NCBI GenBank assembly: GCA_017480395.1 | Contig: JAFVAS010000135.1 | Location: 1 to 21,367, forward strand | Source of the DNA: Oscillospiraceae bacterium | GTDB taxonomy: Bacteria > Bacillota > Clostridia > Oscillospirales > Oscillospiraceae | DNA length: 21,367 nt | Direction of reading: 5' to 3' | In this document: positions 1 through 7,276 of the stretch, piece by piece | How positions within the stretch are numbered: the stretch's first letter is position 1 | How the letters are laid out: each line of letters begins with the position of its first letter | Notes under the pieces: generated by a model | Told to the model about the DNA's origin: nothing | The model's input: only the letters and a program-made list of their open reading frames with translations | Database searches by the model: none | Position numbers and translations under genes: made by a program

Positions 1-1516
1 GGCCGGCCTCTCCGCCGCCATCGAGCTGGCGAAACAGAATATCGAGACCAATCTGATCTCCTCCCAGCCGTCGGAGCGGGCCCAGTCCGTCCTGGCGGAG
101 GGGGGCATCAACGCCGCCCTCAACGTCATGGGGGAGGGGGACACGGTGGAGGAGCACTTTGCCGACACGATGCGCGGCGGCGTATCTCTGGCCGATCCCA
201 ACGCGGTCTTTGGCCTGGTCTCCCACGCCCCGGCGATCGTGGAACGTCTCTCCGCCATCGGCGTGCCCTTCCAGATGGAGAATGGGGCGCTGATCCAGCG
301 CAATTTCGGCGGGCAGAAGAAAAAGCGGACGGCCTATGCCAGGAGCAGCACGGGGAAGGTCCTCATGACCGCCATGATTGACGAGGCGCGGCGCTACGAG
401 GCGGCGGGCCTGATCCACCGCTTCCCCCACCATGACCTGCTGAAGCTGCGTCTGGAAGACGGCGTCTGCACCGGCGCGCTGGTGCAGGACAGCTATTCCC
501 GGCGGTGCGATACCTTCCCCGGCGCGGTGATCCTCTGTCTGGGGGGTCTCAACGGCCTCTTCCCCGGAAAGACCACGGGGACGACCCAGAACACCGGAGA
601 CGCGCTGGCCGCCCTGTTCGGCCAGGGGGTTGCCCTGGCCAATCTGGAGATGATCCAGTACCACCCCACCACGGTGCAGATTCCGGGAAAGCGCATGCTG
701 ATCTCGGAGGCGGCCCGGGGCGAGGGGGGGCGGCTGTTCGTGGAGCGCTCCGGCCAGCGCTGGTACTTCATGGAGGAGAAATACCCGGCCCTGGGCAACC
801 TCATGCCCCGGGACGTGATCAGCCGGGAGATGGCCCGGCTCGACGGCCAGGTCTATCTCGACCTGACCGGCCTGACCAAGCAAACCTGGCGGGAGAAGCT
901 GCCCGACCTGCGCAGCGAGATCCGCCATTACCTCAAGCTGGACCCGGCCAGGACGCCGGTGCCCGTCAGCCCCGGCATCCACTTCTTCATGGGCGGTGTC
1001 TGGGTGGACGAGGGGCACCGCACCAACCTGCCCGGCCTCTACGCGGCGGGGGAGTGCGCCTGTCAGTACCACGGGGCGAACCGGCTGGGGGGCAACTCCC
1101 TGCTGGGGGCGATCTACGGCGGCATGACGGCGGCCCGTACTGCGGCGGAGGAGACCGCCCTCCCGGGGGGCGAGCCGACGGAAGTGGCGCACACCGCTCC
1201 CGCTCAGGCGGGCAATGCCCTGGAGCTGGGGGACATTCTGTTCTCCGGCCTCGGCATTTTGCGGGATCAGGAGACGATGGAGGGCGCGCTGGAGCGCCTC
1301 TCCGCCCTGGAGCCCAGTCCCCGGGTGACCCTGGGCCGGGCGATGCTCTGCTCCGCCCTGGCGCGGCGGGAGAGCCGGGGGGCCCACACCCGGACGGACT
1401 TCCCGGAGCGGGACGATCAACAGTACCAGAGGACCACCGTCGCCGTCTGCGGCGGGGAGGGCATCGAGATCTCCTTCCGGGAGATCCCCGCAAGGAGGGA
1501 AGCGCATGTGGATTGA
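1..1516 (+). CDS. frdA: Fumarate reductase/succinate dehydrogenase flavoprotein subunit (5' end missing)
   Basis: Catalytic FAD subunit that interconverts fumarate and succinate. The reading frame is open from base 2, so the start and the tip of the FAD-binding fold lie outside the window. About 504 residues are visible, beginning in the Rossmann motif (AGLSAAIELAK). Visible family motifs are GGINAAL, the substrate-binding YHPTT, EAARGEGG, MPRDVISREM with its catalytic-type Arg, HFFMGGVWVD, YAAGECA and HGANRLGGNSLLGA. The C-terminal helical domain carries the usual TDFPERDD. The His that covalently holds FAD in classical SdhA/FrdA (RSHT) aligns with Gln here (RAQS, codon 83-85), so FAD is probably bound non-covalently. 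The gene overlaps the iron-sulfur subunit gene by 11 bases. L-aspartate oxidase is a related alternative, but the partner gene argues against it. Which direction the enzyme runs in the cell is inference; I prefer fumarate reduction in an anaerobe. Confidence 0.9.
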   Translation, partial: AGLSAAIELAKQNIETNLISSQPSERAQSVLAEGGINAALNVMGEGDTVEEHFADTMRGGVSLADPNAVFGLVSHAPAIVERLSAIGVPFQMENGALIQRNFGGQKKKRTAYARSSTGKVLMTAMIDEARRYEAAGLIHRFPHHDLLKLRLEDGVCTGALVQDSYSRRCDTFPGAVILCLGGLNGLFPGKTTGTTQNTGDALAALFGQGVALANLEMIQYHPTTVQIPGKRMLISEAARGEGGRLFVERSGQRWYFMEEKYPALGNLMPRDVISREMARLDGQVYLDLTGLTKQTWREKLPDLRSEIRHYLKLDPARTPVPVSPGIHFFMGGVWVDEGHRTNLPGLYAAGECACQYHGANRLGGNSLLGAIYGGMTAARTAAEETALPGGEPTEVAHTAPAQAGNALELGDILFSGLGILRDQETMEGALERLSALEPSPRVTLGRAMLCSALARRESRGAHTRTDFPERDDQQYQRTTVAVCGGEGIEISFREIPARREAHVD

Positions 1517-2231
1517 CGTTCTGCGGCGGGAGAGCGGCGCGGCCACGCCCTATCTCCAGCGCTTTCTCTATGAGCCGGAGGAGGAGACGGAAACCGTCGC
1601 CACGGCGCTGACCCGCCTCAACGAGCGCGCCGACCTGCGGGACGCGACCGGCGCGGCGGCGGAGCCCATCCGCTGGGCGTGCAGCTGCCTGCAAAAGAAG
1701 TGCGGCGCCTGCGCCATGGTCATCGACGGCGTCCCTCGCCTCGCCTGTGATGCGCGGCTGTCCTCCTTTAAGCGGGGGGTACGGCTGGAGCCGCTGCGGA
1801 AATTTCCCGTGGTGGCCGACCTCATCGTGGATCGGAGCGTCCTGCGGGAGAACCTGGCCGCTATGAGGGTCTGGTTCAACTCGGACGCGGCGATGCACAG
1901 CCGGGCCGCCGCGGTGGGGTACGAGGCCTCCCGCTGTCTGCAATGCGGCTGCTGCCTGGAGGTGTGTCCCAATTTCGCCCCCGGCGGGAGGTTTGTGGGC
2001 ATGGCCGCTGCGTTGCCAGTGACCCGGCTGCTGGCGGAGCTGCCCGCCGCCGAGCAGGCGGAGCTGGCGGCCCTCTACCGCGAGCGGGTGTTCGAGGGGT
2101 GCGGGAAGTCGCTGGCCTGTCGAACCATCTGCCCGGCGGAGATCGACATCGACGCCATGCTGGTCAACTCCAACGCCGTCGCCGTGTGGAAGCGGCTGCT
2201 GCGCAATGTTGACAAACCCCGGAAAAAGTAG
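1506..2231 (+). CDS. frdB: Fumarate reductase/succinate dehydrogenase iron-sulfur subunit
   Basis: Electron-transfer subunit of 241 residues, the normal size for SdhB/FrdB. The N-terminal ferredoxin-like domain has a [2Fe-2S] set C61-x4-C66-x2-C69-x11-C81, with an extra Cys59. The C-terminal domain has a [4Fe-4S] motif CLQCGCCLEVCP starting at C144, then C-x5-C-x3-CP (CGKSLACRTICP), the pattern used for the [3Fe-4S] centre. The ATG at 1506 lies inside the end of the flavoprotein gene, implying translational coupling, with GGAGGGA-like sequence just upstream. No cytochrome b or other membrane anchor gene follows; the next gene belongs to another operon. The anchor may be upstream, elsewhere, or absent if the enzyme is soluble or uses another partner. 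The stop codon overlaps the -10 region of the next operon. Confidence 0.92.
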   Translation: MWIDVLRRESGAATPYLQRFLYEPEEETETVATALTRLNERADLRDATGAAAEPIRWACSCLQKKCGACAMVIDGVPRLACDARLSSFKRGVRLEPLRKFPVVADLIVDRSVLRENLAAMRVWFNSDAAMHSRAAAVGYEASRCLQCGCCLEVCPNFAPGGRFVGMAAALPVTRLLAELPAAEQAELAALYRERVFEGCGKSLACRTICPAEIDIDAMLVNSNAVAVWKRLLRNVDKPRKK

Positions 2232-2237
2232 TATGAT
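2209..2237 (+). promoter_or_regulatory. Sigma-A-type promoter for the DUF4418/ABC operon
   Basis: TTGACA at 2209-2214, a 17-base spacer, then TATGAT at 2232-2237. This is a full -35 match and a 5/6 -10 match at ideal spacing. It lies over the last codons of the iron-sulfur subunit gene. The expected start of transcription is about 2244, directly before a perfect palindrome. Confidence 0.85.
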
Positions 2238-2244
2238 GCGTGAT

Positions 2245-2260
2245 GTTAGCTTAAGCTAAC
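2245..2260. promoter_or_regulatory. Perfect 16-bp palindrome, likely operator
   Basis: GTTAGCTTAAGCTAAC is its own reverse complement over all 16 bases. It begins about 8 bases after the -10 box, at the expected +1, where a bound dimer would block transcription. The TTAG..CTAA arms and CTTAAG centre recall DtxR/MntR-family metalloregulator sites, but this is resemblance only. It is too AT-rich, and has no U-run, to be a terminator. Confidence 0.7.
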
Positions 2261-2288
2261 CATTAACGCAACGGAGGATAAACCCCAA

Positions 2289-2696
2289 ATGGAACAGAAA
2301 AAGAAATTTGCAATCGGCGTGACCGACGTCATCCTGGCCGTGGTGGAGCTGCTGTTTTTCATCGGAATGCTGACCTTTCTGCGGCCCTGCGCCGCCATGG
2401 AGGACGGGAGCTGGATGACCTGCCATTGGGCGGGACAGGCGGTGACCGGCGTCGCCGGGGCCCTGCTGGTGATCGCCCTGGCCCACCTGTTTGTGGATGC
2501 GCGGGCCAAGATCGGCATGGACATCGCTCTGGCGGTCGTCGCCGTGCTGGCCATCTGCATTCCCGGCCGCCTCATCCACCTGTGCATGATGGACATGATG
2601 CGCTGCCGCTCCGTCATGACGCCGGGGGTGATCGTCCTGTCGGTGCTGACCATCGCGGCGGCGGCGGCGGACGTGCTGGTGCAGCGGAAAAAATAA
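2289..2696 (+). CDS. DUF4418-like membrane protein with Cys/His/Met clusters
   Basis: A 135-residue integral membrane protein with about four hydrophobic segments (roughly residues 8-31, 51-70, 77-93 and 112-130). It fits the DUF4418 family as I remember it, whose function is not established. Potential metal ligands group at the membrane edges: Cys34, then MTCHWAG with Cys45-His46, and HLCMMDMMRC with His97, Cys99, several Met and Cys106. The start has GGAGG at 2273-2277, 11 bases upstream. It is first in an operon with an FtsX-type permease and ATPase. The ligand clusters and the metalloregulator-like palindrome together suggest a part in metal or redox homeostasis, which is inference. Confidence 0.78.
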   Translation: MEQKKKFAIGVTDVILAVVELLFFIGMLTFLRPCAAMEDGSWMTCHWAGQAVTGVAGALLVIALAHLFVDARAKIGMDIALAVVAVLAICIPGRLIHLCMMDMMRCRSVMTPGVIVLSVLTIAAAAADVLVQRKK

Positions 2697-2714
2697 ACGT
2701 AAAAGGATCATTCT

Positions 2715-3920
2715 ATGAGATTTGCAAGGCTCCTGTCCCTGAAGAATATGAAGCGCAAGCCGGCCCGGACGGCGGCGCTGGTGCTGCTGGCGGCCTTTTT
2801 GTCGCTGTCGATCTTCGGCGGCTCGCTGGTGATCACCAGCCTGCAAAACGGCCTGAGGAGCTATGAGGCCCGCCTGGGGGCGGACATTGTGGCCGTTCCC
2901 TATCAGGCCCGCGCCAAGGGCACCTTCGAGTCCATCCTGCTGCAGGGTATCCCGGGCATGTTCTATATGGACGAGCAGTATTACGAGAAGATCAAGACCA
3001 TCGATGGGGTGGAGCGGGCGGCACCCCAGTTCTACCTGGCCTCCACCAGCTCGGGCTGCTGCTCCGTGGCGGTGCAGATCATCGGGTTTGACCCGGAGCA
3101 GGACTTTACCGTTCAGCCCTGGATTCGGGACAGCTACGCCGACACCCTGGGCGACGGCGACATCGTGGTGGGCAGCGACCTCACCATCCCCAAGAACGGG
3201 ACACTGACCTTCTACAATACCCAATGCCGCATTGTGGCCCAGCTGGACAAGACCGGAACCGGCCTGGACACGGCGGTCTACACCAACATGAACACCATCA
3301 AGCAGATGATGAAAAACGCTGAGAGCCTGGGCTTTTCCTATTTTGCCGACGTCGATCCCGACCACGCCGTCTCCTCGGTCATGATCAAGGTGGCCGACGG
3401 CTATGACGTCTCGGAGGTGACGGGGGACATCAACGTCCACGTCCGGCACATCGAGGCGGAGCAGACCACCAGCATGATCTCCGGGATTGCCGACGGGCTG
3501 TCCAATGTCTCCCGCATCGTCGGGGGGCTGACGGTGATGATCTGGGTGCTGGCCATCGTGATTTTGGTGATCGCCTTCGCCATGATCTCCCACGAGCGGG
3601 CGAAGGAATTCGCCATTTTGCGGGTGATGGGCGCGTCGCAGCGGATGGTATCCCGGCTGCTGCTGACGGAGTCCGCGCTGATCAGCCTGATCGGCGCAAC
3701 CCTCGGCGTCGCCCTGGCGGCCCTGATCCTCGTCCCCTTCTCCGGGGCGATCAGCACCGCCCTCGACCTCCCGTATCTGATGCCCGAGGTCGGCGCCATT
3801 GTGGCGCTGGCGGCGGGTGCGCTGGCGCTGTCGGTGCTGGCGGGGTCGCTGACCGCCGCGGTCTCCGCCTACCGCATCAGCAAAAAGGAAGCCGGACTGA
3901 TCCTGAGGGAGGGCGCGTGA
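2715..3920 (+). CDS. ABC transporter permease, FtsX/MacB type
   Basis: A 401-residue permease with MacB/FtsX architecture. One N-terminal membrane segment (about residues 17-40) is followed by a large extracytoplasmic domain (about 41-265), then three C-terminal segments (about 268-295, 322-348 and 363-390). The cytoplasmic stretch SHERAKEFAILRVMGAS is typical of the FtsX coupling region, and the tail AYRISKKEAGLILREGA is typical of the family. Two adjacent cysteines, Cys115-Cys116, sit in the outer domain (SSGCCSVAV). It starts after AAAGGA, 18 bases beyond the DUF4418-like gene, and its stop is one base before the ATPase start. Such permeases usually perform mechanotransmission or export rather than channel-like import. 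The substrate cannot be read from the sequence. Related permease/ATPase sets occur beside iron-uptake genes in some bacteria, a weak hint only. Confidence 0.88.
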   Translation: MRFARLLSLKNMKRKPARTAALVLLAAFLSLSIFGGSLVITSLQNGLRSYEARLGADIVAVPYQARAKGTFESILLQGIPGMFYMDEQYYEKIKTIDGVERAAPQFYLASTSSGCCSVAVQIIGFDPEQDFTVQPWIRDSYADTLGDGDIVVGSDLTIPKNGTLTFYNTQCRIVAQLDKTGTGLDTAVYTNMNTIKQMMKNAESLGFSYFADVDPDHAVSSVMIKVADGYDVSEVTGDINVHVRHIEAEQTTSMISGIADGLSNVSRIVGGLTVMIWVLAIVILVIAFAMISHERAKEFAILRVMGASQRMVSRLLLTESALISLIGATLGVALAALILVPFSGAISTALDLPYLMPEVGAIVALAAGALALSVLAGSLTAAVSAYRISKKEAGLILREGA

Positions 3921-3921
3921 G

Positions 3922-4605
3922 ATGGATTTGAGAGCCGAAGGCGTCAGCCGCCGCTATTTCCGGCAGGGGAAGGGCCGCAACTTCTTTTTCGCCGTGCAGG
4001 AGACCGACCTGACCCTCCCCGCCGGGAACCTGATCGAGATCACCGGGCGCTCCGGGAGTGGGAAGAGCACGCTGCTCAACATGCTGGCGGGCCTGCTGGA
4101 GCCCACCACGGGCAGGGTGCTGCTGGACGGCACCGACCTCTACGCCCTGGACGACGGAAAGCGCTCCATCCTGCGCAACCGGAGCATCGGCGTCATCCCC
4201 CAGGGCCAGACGGGGCTGCACAGCCTGACCGTGCTGGAAAATGTGAAGCTGCCCAGCCTGATGTATGACAGGCAGCCCTGCTCCGATGAGCGGGCGGAGG
4301 CGCTGCTGGAGCGGGTGGGGATCGCCCACCTGCGGGATGTATACCCCAACGAGCTCTCCGGCGGCGAGATGCGCCGCCTCGCCATCGCCCGGGCGCTGGT
4401 CATGGATCCCGGGGTGCTGCTGGCGGATGAGCCCACCGGCGACCTGGACGACGAGAACACCCACGCGGTGCTCTCCCTGCTGCGCCAATGCGCCGACGGG
4501 GGGAAGGCGGTGCTGCTGGTGACCCATGAGCGTGAGGCGGCGCAGTACGCCCACGCCGTCTACACCATGAGCGGGGGGATTCTCACCGCCGCAGACCAAG
4601 GATAA
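3922..4605 (+). CDS. ABC transporter ATP-binding protein, LolD/MacB type
   Basis: A 227-residue nucleotide-binding subunit for the permease just upstream, of the size and style of LolD/FtsE/MacB ATPases. The Walker A motif is GRSGSGKST with Lys48. The Q-loop region reads GVIPQGQTGL. The signature is ELSGGEMRRLAIARAL, Walker B is VLLADEPTGDLD, and the H-loop is LLVTHE. All catalytic elements are intact. Its ATG lies one base after the permease stop, so the two are translationally coupled. A strong intrinsic terminator 75 bases after the stop ends the operon. Confidence 0.93.
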   Translation: MDLRAEGVSRRYFRQGKGRNFFFAVQETDLTLPAGNLIEITGRSGSGKSTLLNMLAGLLEPTTGRVLLDGTDLYALDDGKRSILRNRSIGVIPQGQTGLHSLTVLENVKLPSLMYDRQPCSDERAEALLERVGIAHLRDVYPNELSGGEMRRLAIARALVMDPGVLLADEPTGDLDDENTHAVLSLLRQCADGGKAVLLVTHEREAAQYAHAVYTMSGGILTAADQG

Positions 4606-4680
4606 ATCAGAGATCTGCACAGGGCTGCCTGGGACAAACCCCGGGCATCCATCCCGTAAGACTGCAATAAAATGGAAGAG

Positions 4681-4715
4681 CGGAGCTGCCATCCCCTGTG
4701 GCGGCTCCGTTTTTT
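4681..4715 (+). terminator. Intrinsic terminator after the ABC operon
   Basis: A 10-bp stem pairs 4681-4690 (CGGAGCTGCC) with 4700-4709 (GGCGGCTCCG), with one G-T pair and a 9-base loop, followed by six T at 4710-4715. It separates the ABC operon from the promoter of the pilus-like operon. Confidence 0.92.
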
Positions 4716-4737
4716 GTGCAAAGGAGAGAAACAACGC

Positions 4738-4767
4738 TTTACATTGAATAAATGGGTATGATAAAAT
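4738..4767 (+). promoter_or_regulatory. Extended -10 promoter for the pilus-like operon
   Basis: TTTACA at 4738-4743, an 18-base spacer, then TAAAAT at 4762-4767, preceded by TG at 4759-4760 as in an extended -10 element. TATGAT at 4757-4762 overlaps but gives only a 13-base spacer. The surrounding AT-rich stretch stands out from the GC-rich background. I see no other good promoter before 14371, so this one may drive all ten genes from 4808 to 14318. Confidence 0.7.
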
Positions 4768-4807
4768 AAAAAATAACGGAAAACAAACGGAAGCGCGGAC
4801 AAACGAG

Positions 4808-5848
4808 GTGCGGTTGGACAAAGCGATGCGGAAGAGATATTTTTACAATTTCATACTCTGCGCGATCCTGCTGGCCGCTGCCCTCGCCCTCTCCGGGTGC
4901 GGGGAGGCCCCGGCCGCGGCGTCTGAGCCTGAGCCCGCCGCGTCGGAGCGGGACGAGCCCGCCGCCGAGCCGATCGAGCAGGAGAACCTGGTGTCCCCCA
5001 CGCCGGCGAATGCAGCCCCCACACCGGCGGCCCCCGGCGGGGCGCAGTTTGTCGCCCAGGCCTTTTTAGAGGCCGCCTTTGACGACGCCGCCGCCGAGGG
5101 GAACGACGAGGTGCAGGTGGATCTGTCCTCCGTGAACGAGGGCTATGTGGCCCTCTTCTGCGAATCCGACGCCCGCAACAAGCTCCAGGTGTTCCACGGC
5201 GAGGAGAAGTACGTCTACGACGTGGCCCAGGGTGTGCCTCAGATCTACCCCCTCCAGATGGGGGACGGCCTCTATACGTTCAAGGTGATGAAAAACCTGG
5301 AGGACAGCAAATATTTTGAGCTATATCAGTGCCAGGCCGAGGTGACCCTGCTGGACGAGTTCCAGCCCTTCCTCCGGCCCAGCAAGTACGCCGATTACAG
5401 CGCCGCCTCCGCCTGCGTCAAAAAGGCGGCAGAGCTGGCCGGCACATCGGCGGACGTCAACGACTTTATCACCCGGGTCTACGAGTTCGTCTGCGCCAAC
5501 GTGACCTATGACTACGACAAGGCGGCCAGCGTCGCCTCCGGCTATATGCCGGACCCGGACAGCACCCTGGCGGAGAAGAAGGGGATCTGCTTCGACTACG
5601 CCTCGCTGGCGGCCTCCATGCTGCGCAGCCAGGGGGTGCCCACCAAGCTGATTTTCGGCTATGTGGCCCCGGACGACGTCTATCACGCCTGGAATATGTA
5701 TTACACCGAGGAATCCGGCTGGGTCGCCATGGAGTTTCAGGTCGGTGCCAACGCCTGGAATCGGATCGACATGACCTTTGCCGCCAATGGGGCGGACAGC
5801 AGCTTCATCGGAGACGGCTCCAATTATTTGGATGTGTATCAATATTAG
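4808..5848 (+). CDS. Lipoprotein with transglutaminase-like (cysteine protease fold) domain
   Basis: A 346-residue exported protein. It has a basic start, a hydrophobic segment and the lipobox ALSGC (Cys31), then a Pro/Ala/Glu-rich linker (about 32-75). A middle domain of unknown type (about 80-195) precedes a transglutaminase-like domain (about 205-345). The catalytic triad looks complete: Cys261 in KKGICFDYAS, His293 in DVYHAWNMYY and Asp321 in NRIDMTFAAN. Proteins of this kind cleave or crosslink proteins at the cell surface; the substrate is unknown. The longest frame uses GTG at 4808; ATG at 4826 (Cys25 in that numbering) is equally possible, with GAGGTG at 4805-4810 between them. It is first in the operon, 18 bases before the PilC/GspF-like gene, which suggests it matures, anchors or modifies surface components of that machine. 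Confidence 0.87.
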   Translation: MRLDKAMRKRYFYNFILCAILLAAALALSGCGEAPAAASEPEPAASERDEPAAEPIEQENLVSPTPANAAPTPAAPGGAQFVAQAFLEAAFDDAAAEGNDEVQVDLSSVNEGYVALFCESDARNKLQVFHGEEKYVYDVAQGVPQIYPLQMGDGLYTFKVMKNLEDSKYFELYQCQAEVTLLDEFQPFLRPSKYADYSAASACVKKAAELAGTSADVNDFITRVYEFVCANVTYDYDKAASVASGYMPDPDSTLAEKKGICFDYASLAASMLRSQGVPTKLIFGYVAPDDVYHAWNMYYTEESGWVAMEFQVGANAWNRIDMTFAANGADSSFIGDGSNYLDVYQY

Positions 5849-5866
5849 GAAAGGGGCTTTGCAGCC

Positions 5867-6931
5867 ATGAGTTCTGAGAACCGTTCGGGCAAAAACACGC
5901 TGGATTACGCCGATCTGGGGTCTTTCTTTGAGAATATGGGCATGATGGTGAGGGCCGGTATCACGGTGAGCGAGGCGGTGGATCTGCTGCGGGAGGAGAC
6001 GAGCGCCGAGGACGGCGCCATCGCCGCGGCGCTGAACGCCATGTCGGAGCAGATGTCCTTCGGCTCTTCCCTGGCGGACGCTATGCGCGCCTGCGGCGCG
6101 TTTCCCGACTACGCGGTGGATATGACCGAGGCGTCGGAGTACACCGGGCGGCTGGAGGACACCCTCTTCCATCTGTCGGACTACTACCGCGCGGAGAACG
6201 AGATGCGCAGCACCCTGATCTCCGCCGTGCGCTATCCTGTGATCCTGCTCTTCATGGTCATCGCCGTACTGGTGGCCATGCTGGCCCTGGTGTTCCCGGC
6301 CTTTACCGGGGTATATCAAAACCTGACGGGAAGCCTGTCCGGCGCGTCCTTCAACTACATCGGCGTCTCCCTGGCCGTGTGCTGGGGGATGCTGGGGGTC
6401 ATGGTGGTGCTGGTGGTGCTGCTGCTGGCGGGAGTGCTGCTGTGGCGGGGCGGAAAGCAGGAGCGGGTGCGCGCCTGGCTCTCCCGCATCGGCACCTTCC
6501 GGGCGCTGTTTGAGAACCTCGACCTCTACCGCTTCACCTCCTGCTTTGACATGTTCCTCTCCAGCGGAGAGATGCAGGACGAGGCGCTGAAAAAGAGCAT
6601 GACGGTGGCCCAGGGCGAGGGCCTGCGGGCCAAGCTGGCGCGCTGCGTGGAGAAGATGGACGCGGGGATGAGCTTCTCCCAGACCGCCTATGAGGAAAAG
6701 CTCTACGACCCGGTGAACAACCGGATGCTGATCCCCGCCGAGCGCAGCGGCATGCTGGACTCCATTCTGCGCAAGGTGCTGGGCAACCTCCGCACGGACA
6801 ACGAGAAGTACATCGCCCGGATCGCCAACACGGTGGAGCCGCTGCTGACCGGGCTGCTGATGATCTTCATCGGCGTCATGCTCATCAGCCTGATGGTGCC
6901 CCTGATCGGCATTATGAACTCCATCGGGTAA
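5867..6931 (+). CDS. PilC/GspF-type inner-membrane platform protein
   Basis: A 354-residue membrane protein of the type II secretion system F superfamily, the platform that couples the cytoplasmic ATPase to pilin movement in type IV pili and type II secretion. It has two T2SF repeats, about residues 14-150 and 215-350. The first includes FFENMGMMVRAGITVSEAVD; the second has the matching RFTSCFDMFLSSGEMQDEAL. Hydrophobic segments are near 122-148, 163-197 and 320-350. It is slightly shorter than the usual 400 or so residues because the N-terminal extension is missing. RBS AGGAAAGGGG lies upstream. It is followed by four small pilin-like genes and a PilT-like ATPase, so it most likely forms the base of that apparatus. 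Confidence 0.9.
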   Translation: MSSENRSGKNTLDYADLGSFFENMGMMVRAGITVSEAVDLLREETSAEDGAIAAALNAMSEQMSFGSSLADAMRACGAFPDYAVDMTEASEYTGRLEDTLFHLSDYYRAENEMRSTLISAVRYPVILLFMVIAVLVAMLALVFPAFTGVYQNLTGSLSGASFNYIGVSLAVCWGMLGVMVVLVVLLLAGVLLWRGGKQERVRAWLSRIGTFRALFENLDLYRFTSCFDMFLSSGEMQDEALKKSMTVAQGEGLRAKLARCVEKMDAGMSFSQTAYEEKLYDPVNNRMLIPAERSGMLDSILRKVLGNLRTDNEKYIARIANTVEPLLTGLLMIFIGVMLISLMVPLIGIMNSIG

Positions 6932-6958
6932 CCTACATACTGTGACGGAAAACGGATT

Positions 6959-7276
6959 ATGAAGCAGATCAAAAAGCACAAGTTCATAGCGGCCTGCCTG
7001 CTGATTTTGATCGTCCTGATCGCCGGGCTGTGCATTCGCTCGGCCCGCAGCGCCGAGGCGCGCCGGGCGGAGGAGATCAAGGCCATCTCCGACACGATCT
7101 ATGCCCGGGCCCTGCAATGCTATGTGATTGAGGGGGCCTATCCGGAGAGCCTGCGCTATCTGGAGGAGAACTATGGCCTCACCATCAACCAGCAGGATTA
7201 CCGCGTCGTCTACATGCCCTTTGCGGAGAATCTTCCGCCGGAGGTGCGGGTGATTGCGAGGGAGGGGAGCTCATGA
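6959..7276 (+). CDS. Small single-pass pseudopilin-like protein
   Basis: A 105-residue protein with a short basic N-terminus (MKQIKKHK), one membrane helix at about 9-26, an Ala/Arg/Glu-rich helix, and a small C-terminal domain with GAYPESLRYLEENYGL. That last pattern resembles the Y/G-YP-SL-L region of GspG/PilE-like pseudopilins. There is no G-F-x-x-x-E prepilin leader, so processing by a standard prepilin peptidase is doubtful. A single internal Cys follows in LQCYV. It lies 27 bases after the platform gene and overlaps the next gene by 4 bases (ATGA). The pseudopilin role is inferred from fold-like pattern and position. I do not recognise a named family. Confidence 0.72.
   Translation: MKQIKKHKFIAACLLILIVLIAGLCIRSARSAEARRAEEIKAISDTIYARALQCYVIEGAYPESLRYLEENYGLTINQQDYRVVYMPFAENLPPEVRVIAREGSS

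Noticed and set aside
1..1516. Assignment of the flavoprotein as L-aspartate oxidase (NadB), suggested by the missing covalent-FAD His
   Set aside because: It is followed in overlapping fashion by a standard SdhB/FrdB subunit and not by nadA or nadC. Its HGANRLGGNSLL and HPTT motifs fit the fumarate reductase/succinate dehydrogenase group.
505..1611. Plus-strand open frame of 368 codons within frdA
   Set aside because: The product is Arg/Gly/Pro-rich low complexity in a shifted frame over a gene with clear catalytic motifs. It is a coding shadow.
4757..4762. TATGAT as the -10 box paired with TTTACA
   Set aside because: The spacer would be only 13 bases. TAAAAT at 4762-4767 gives 18 bases plus an extended TG.
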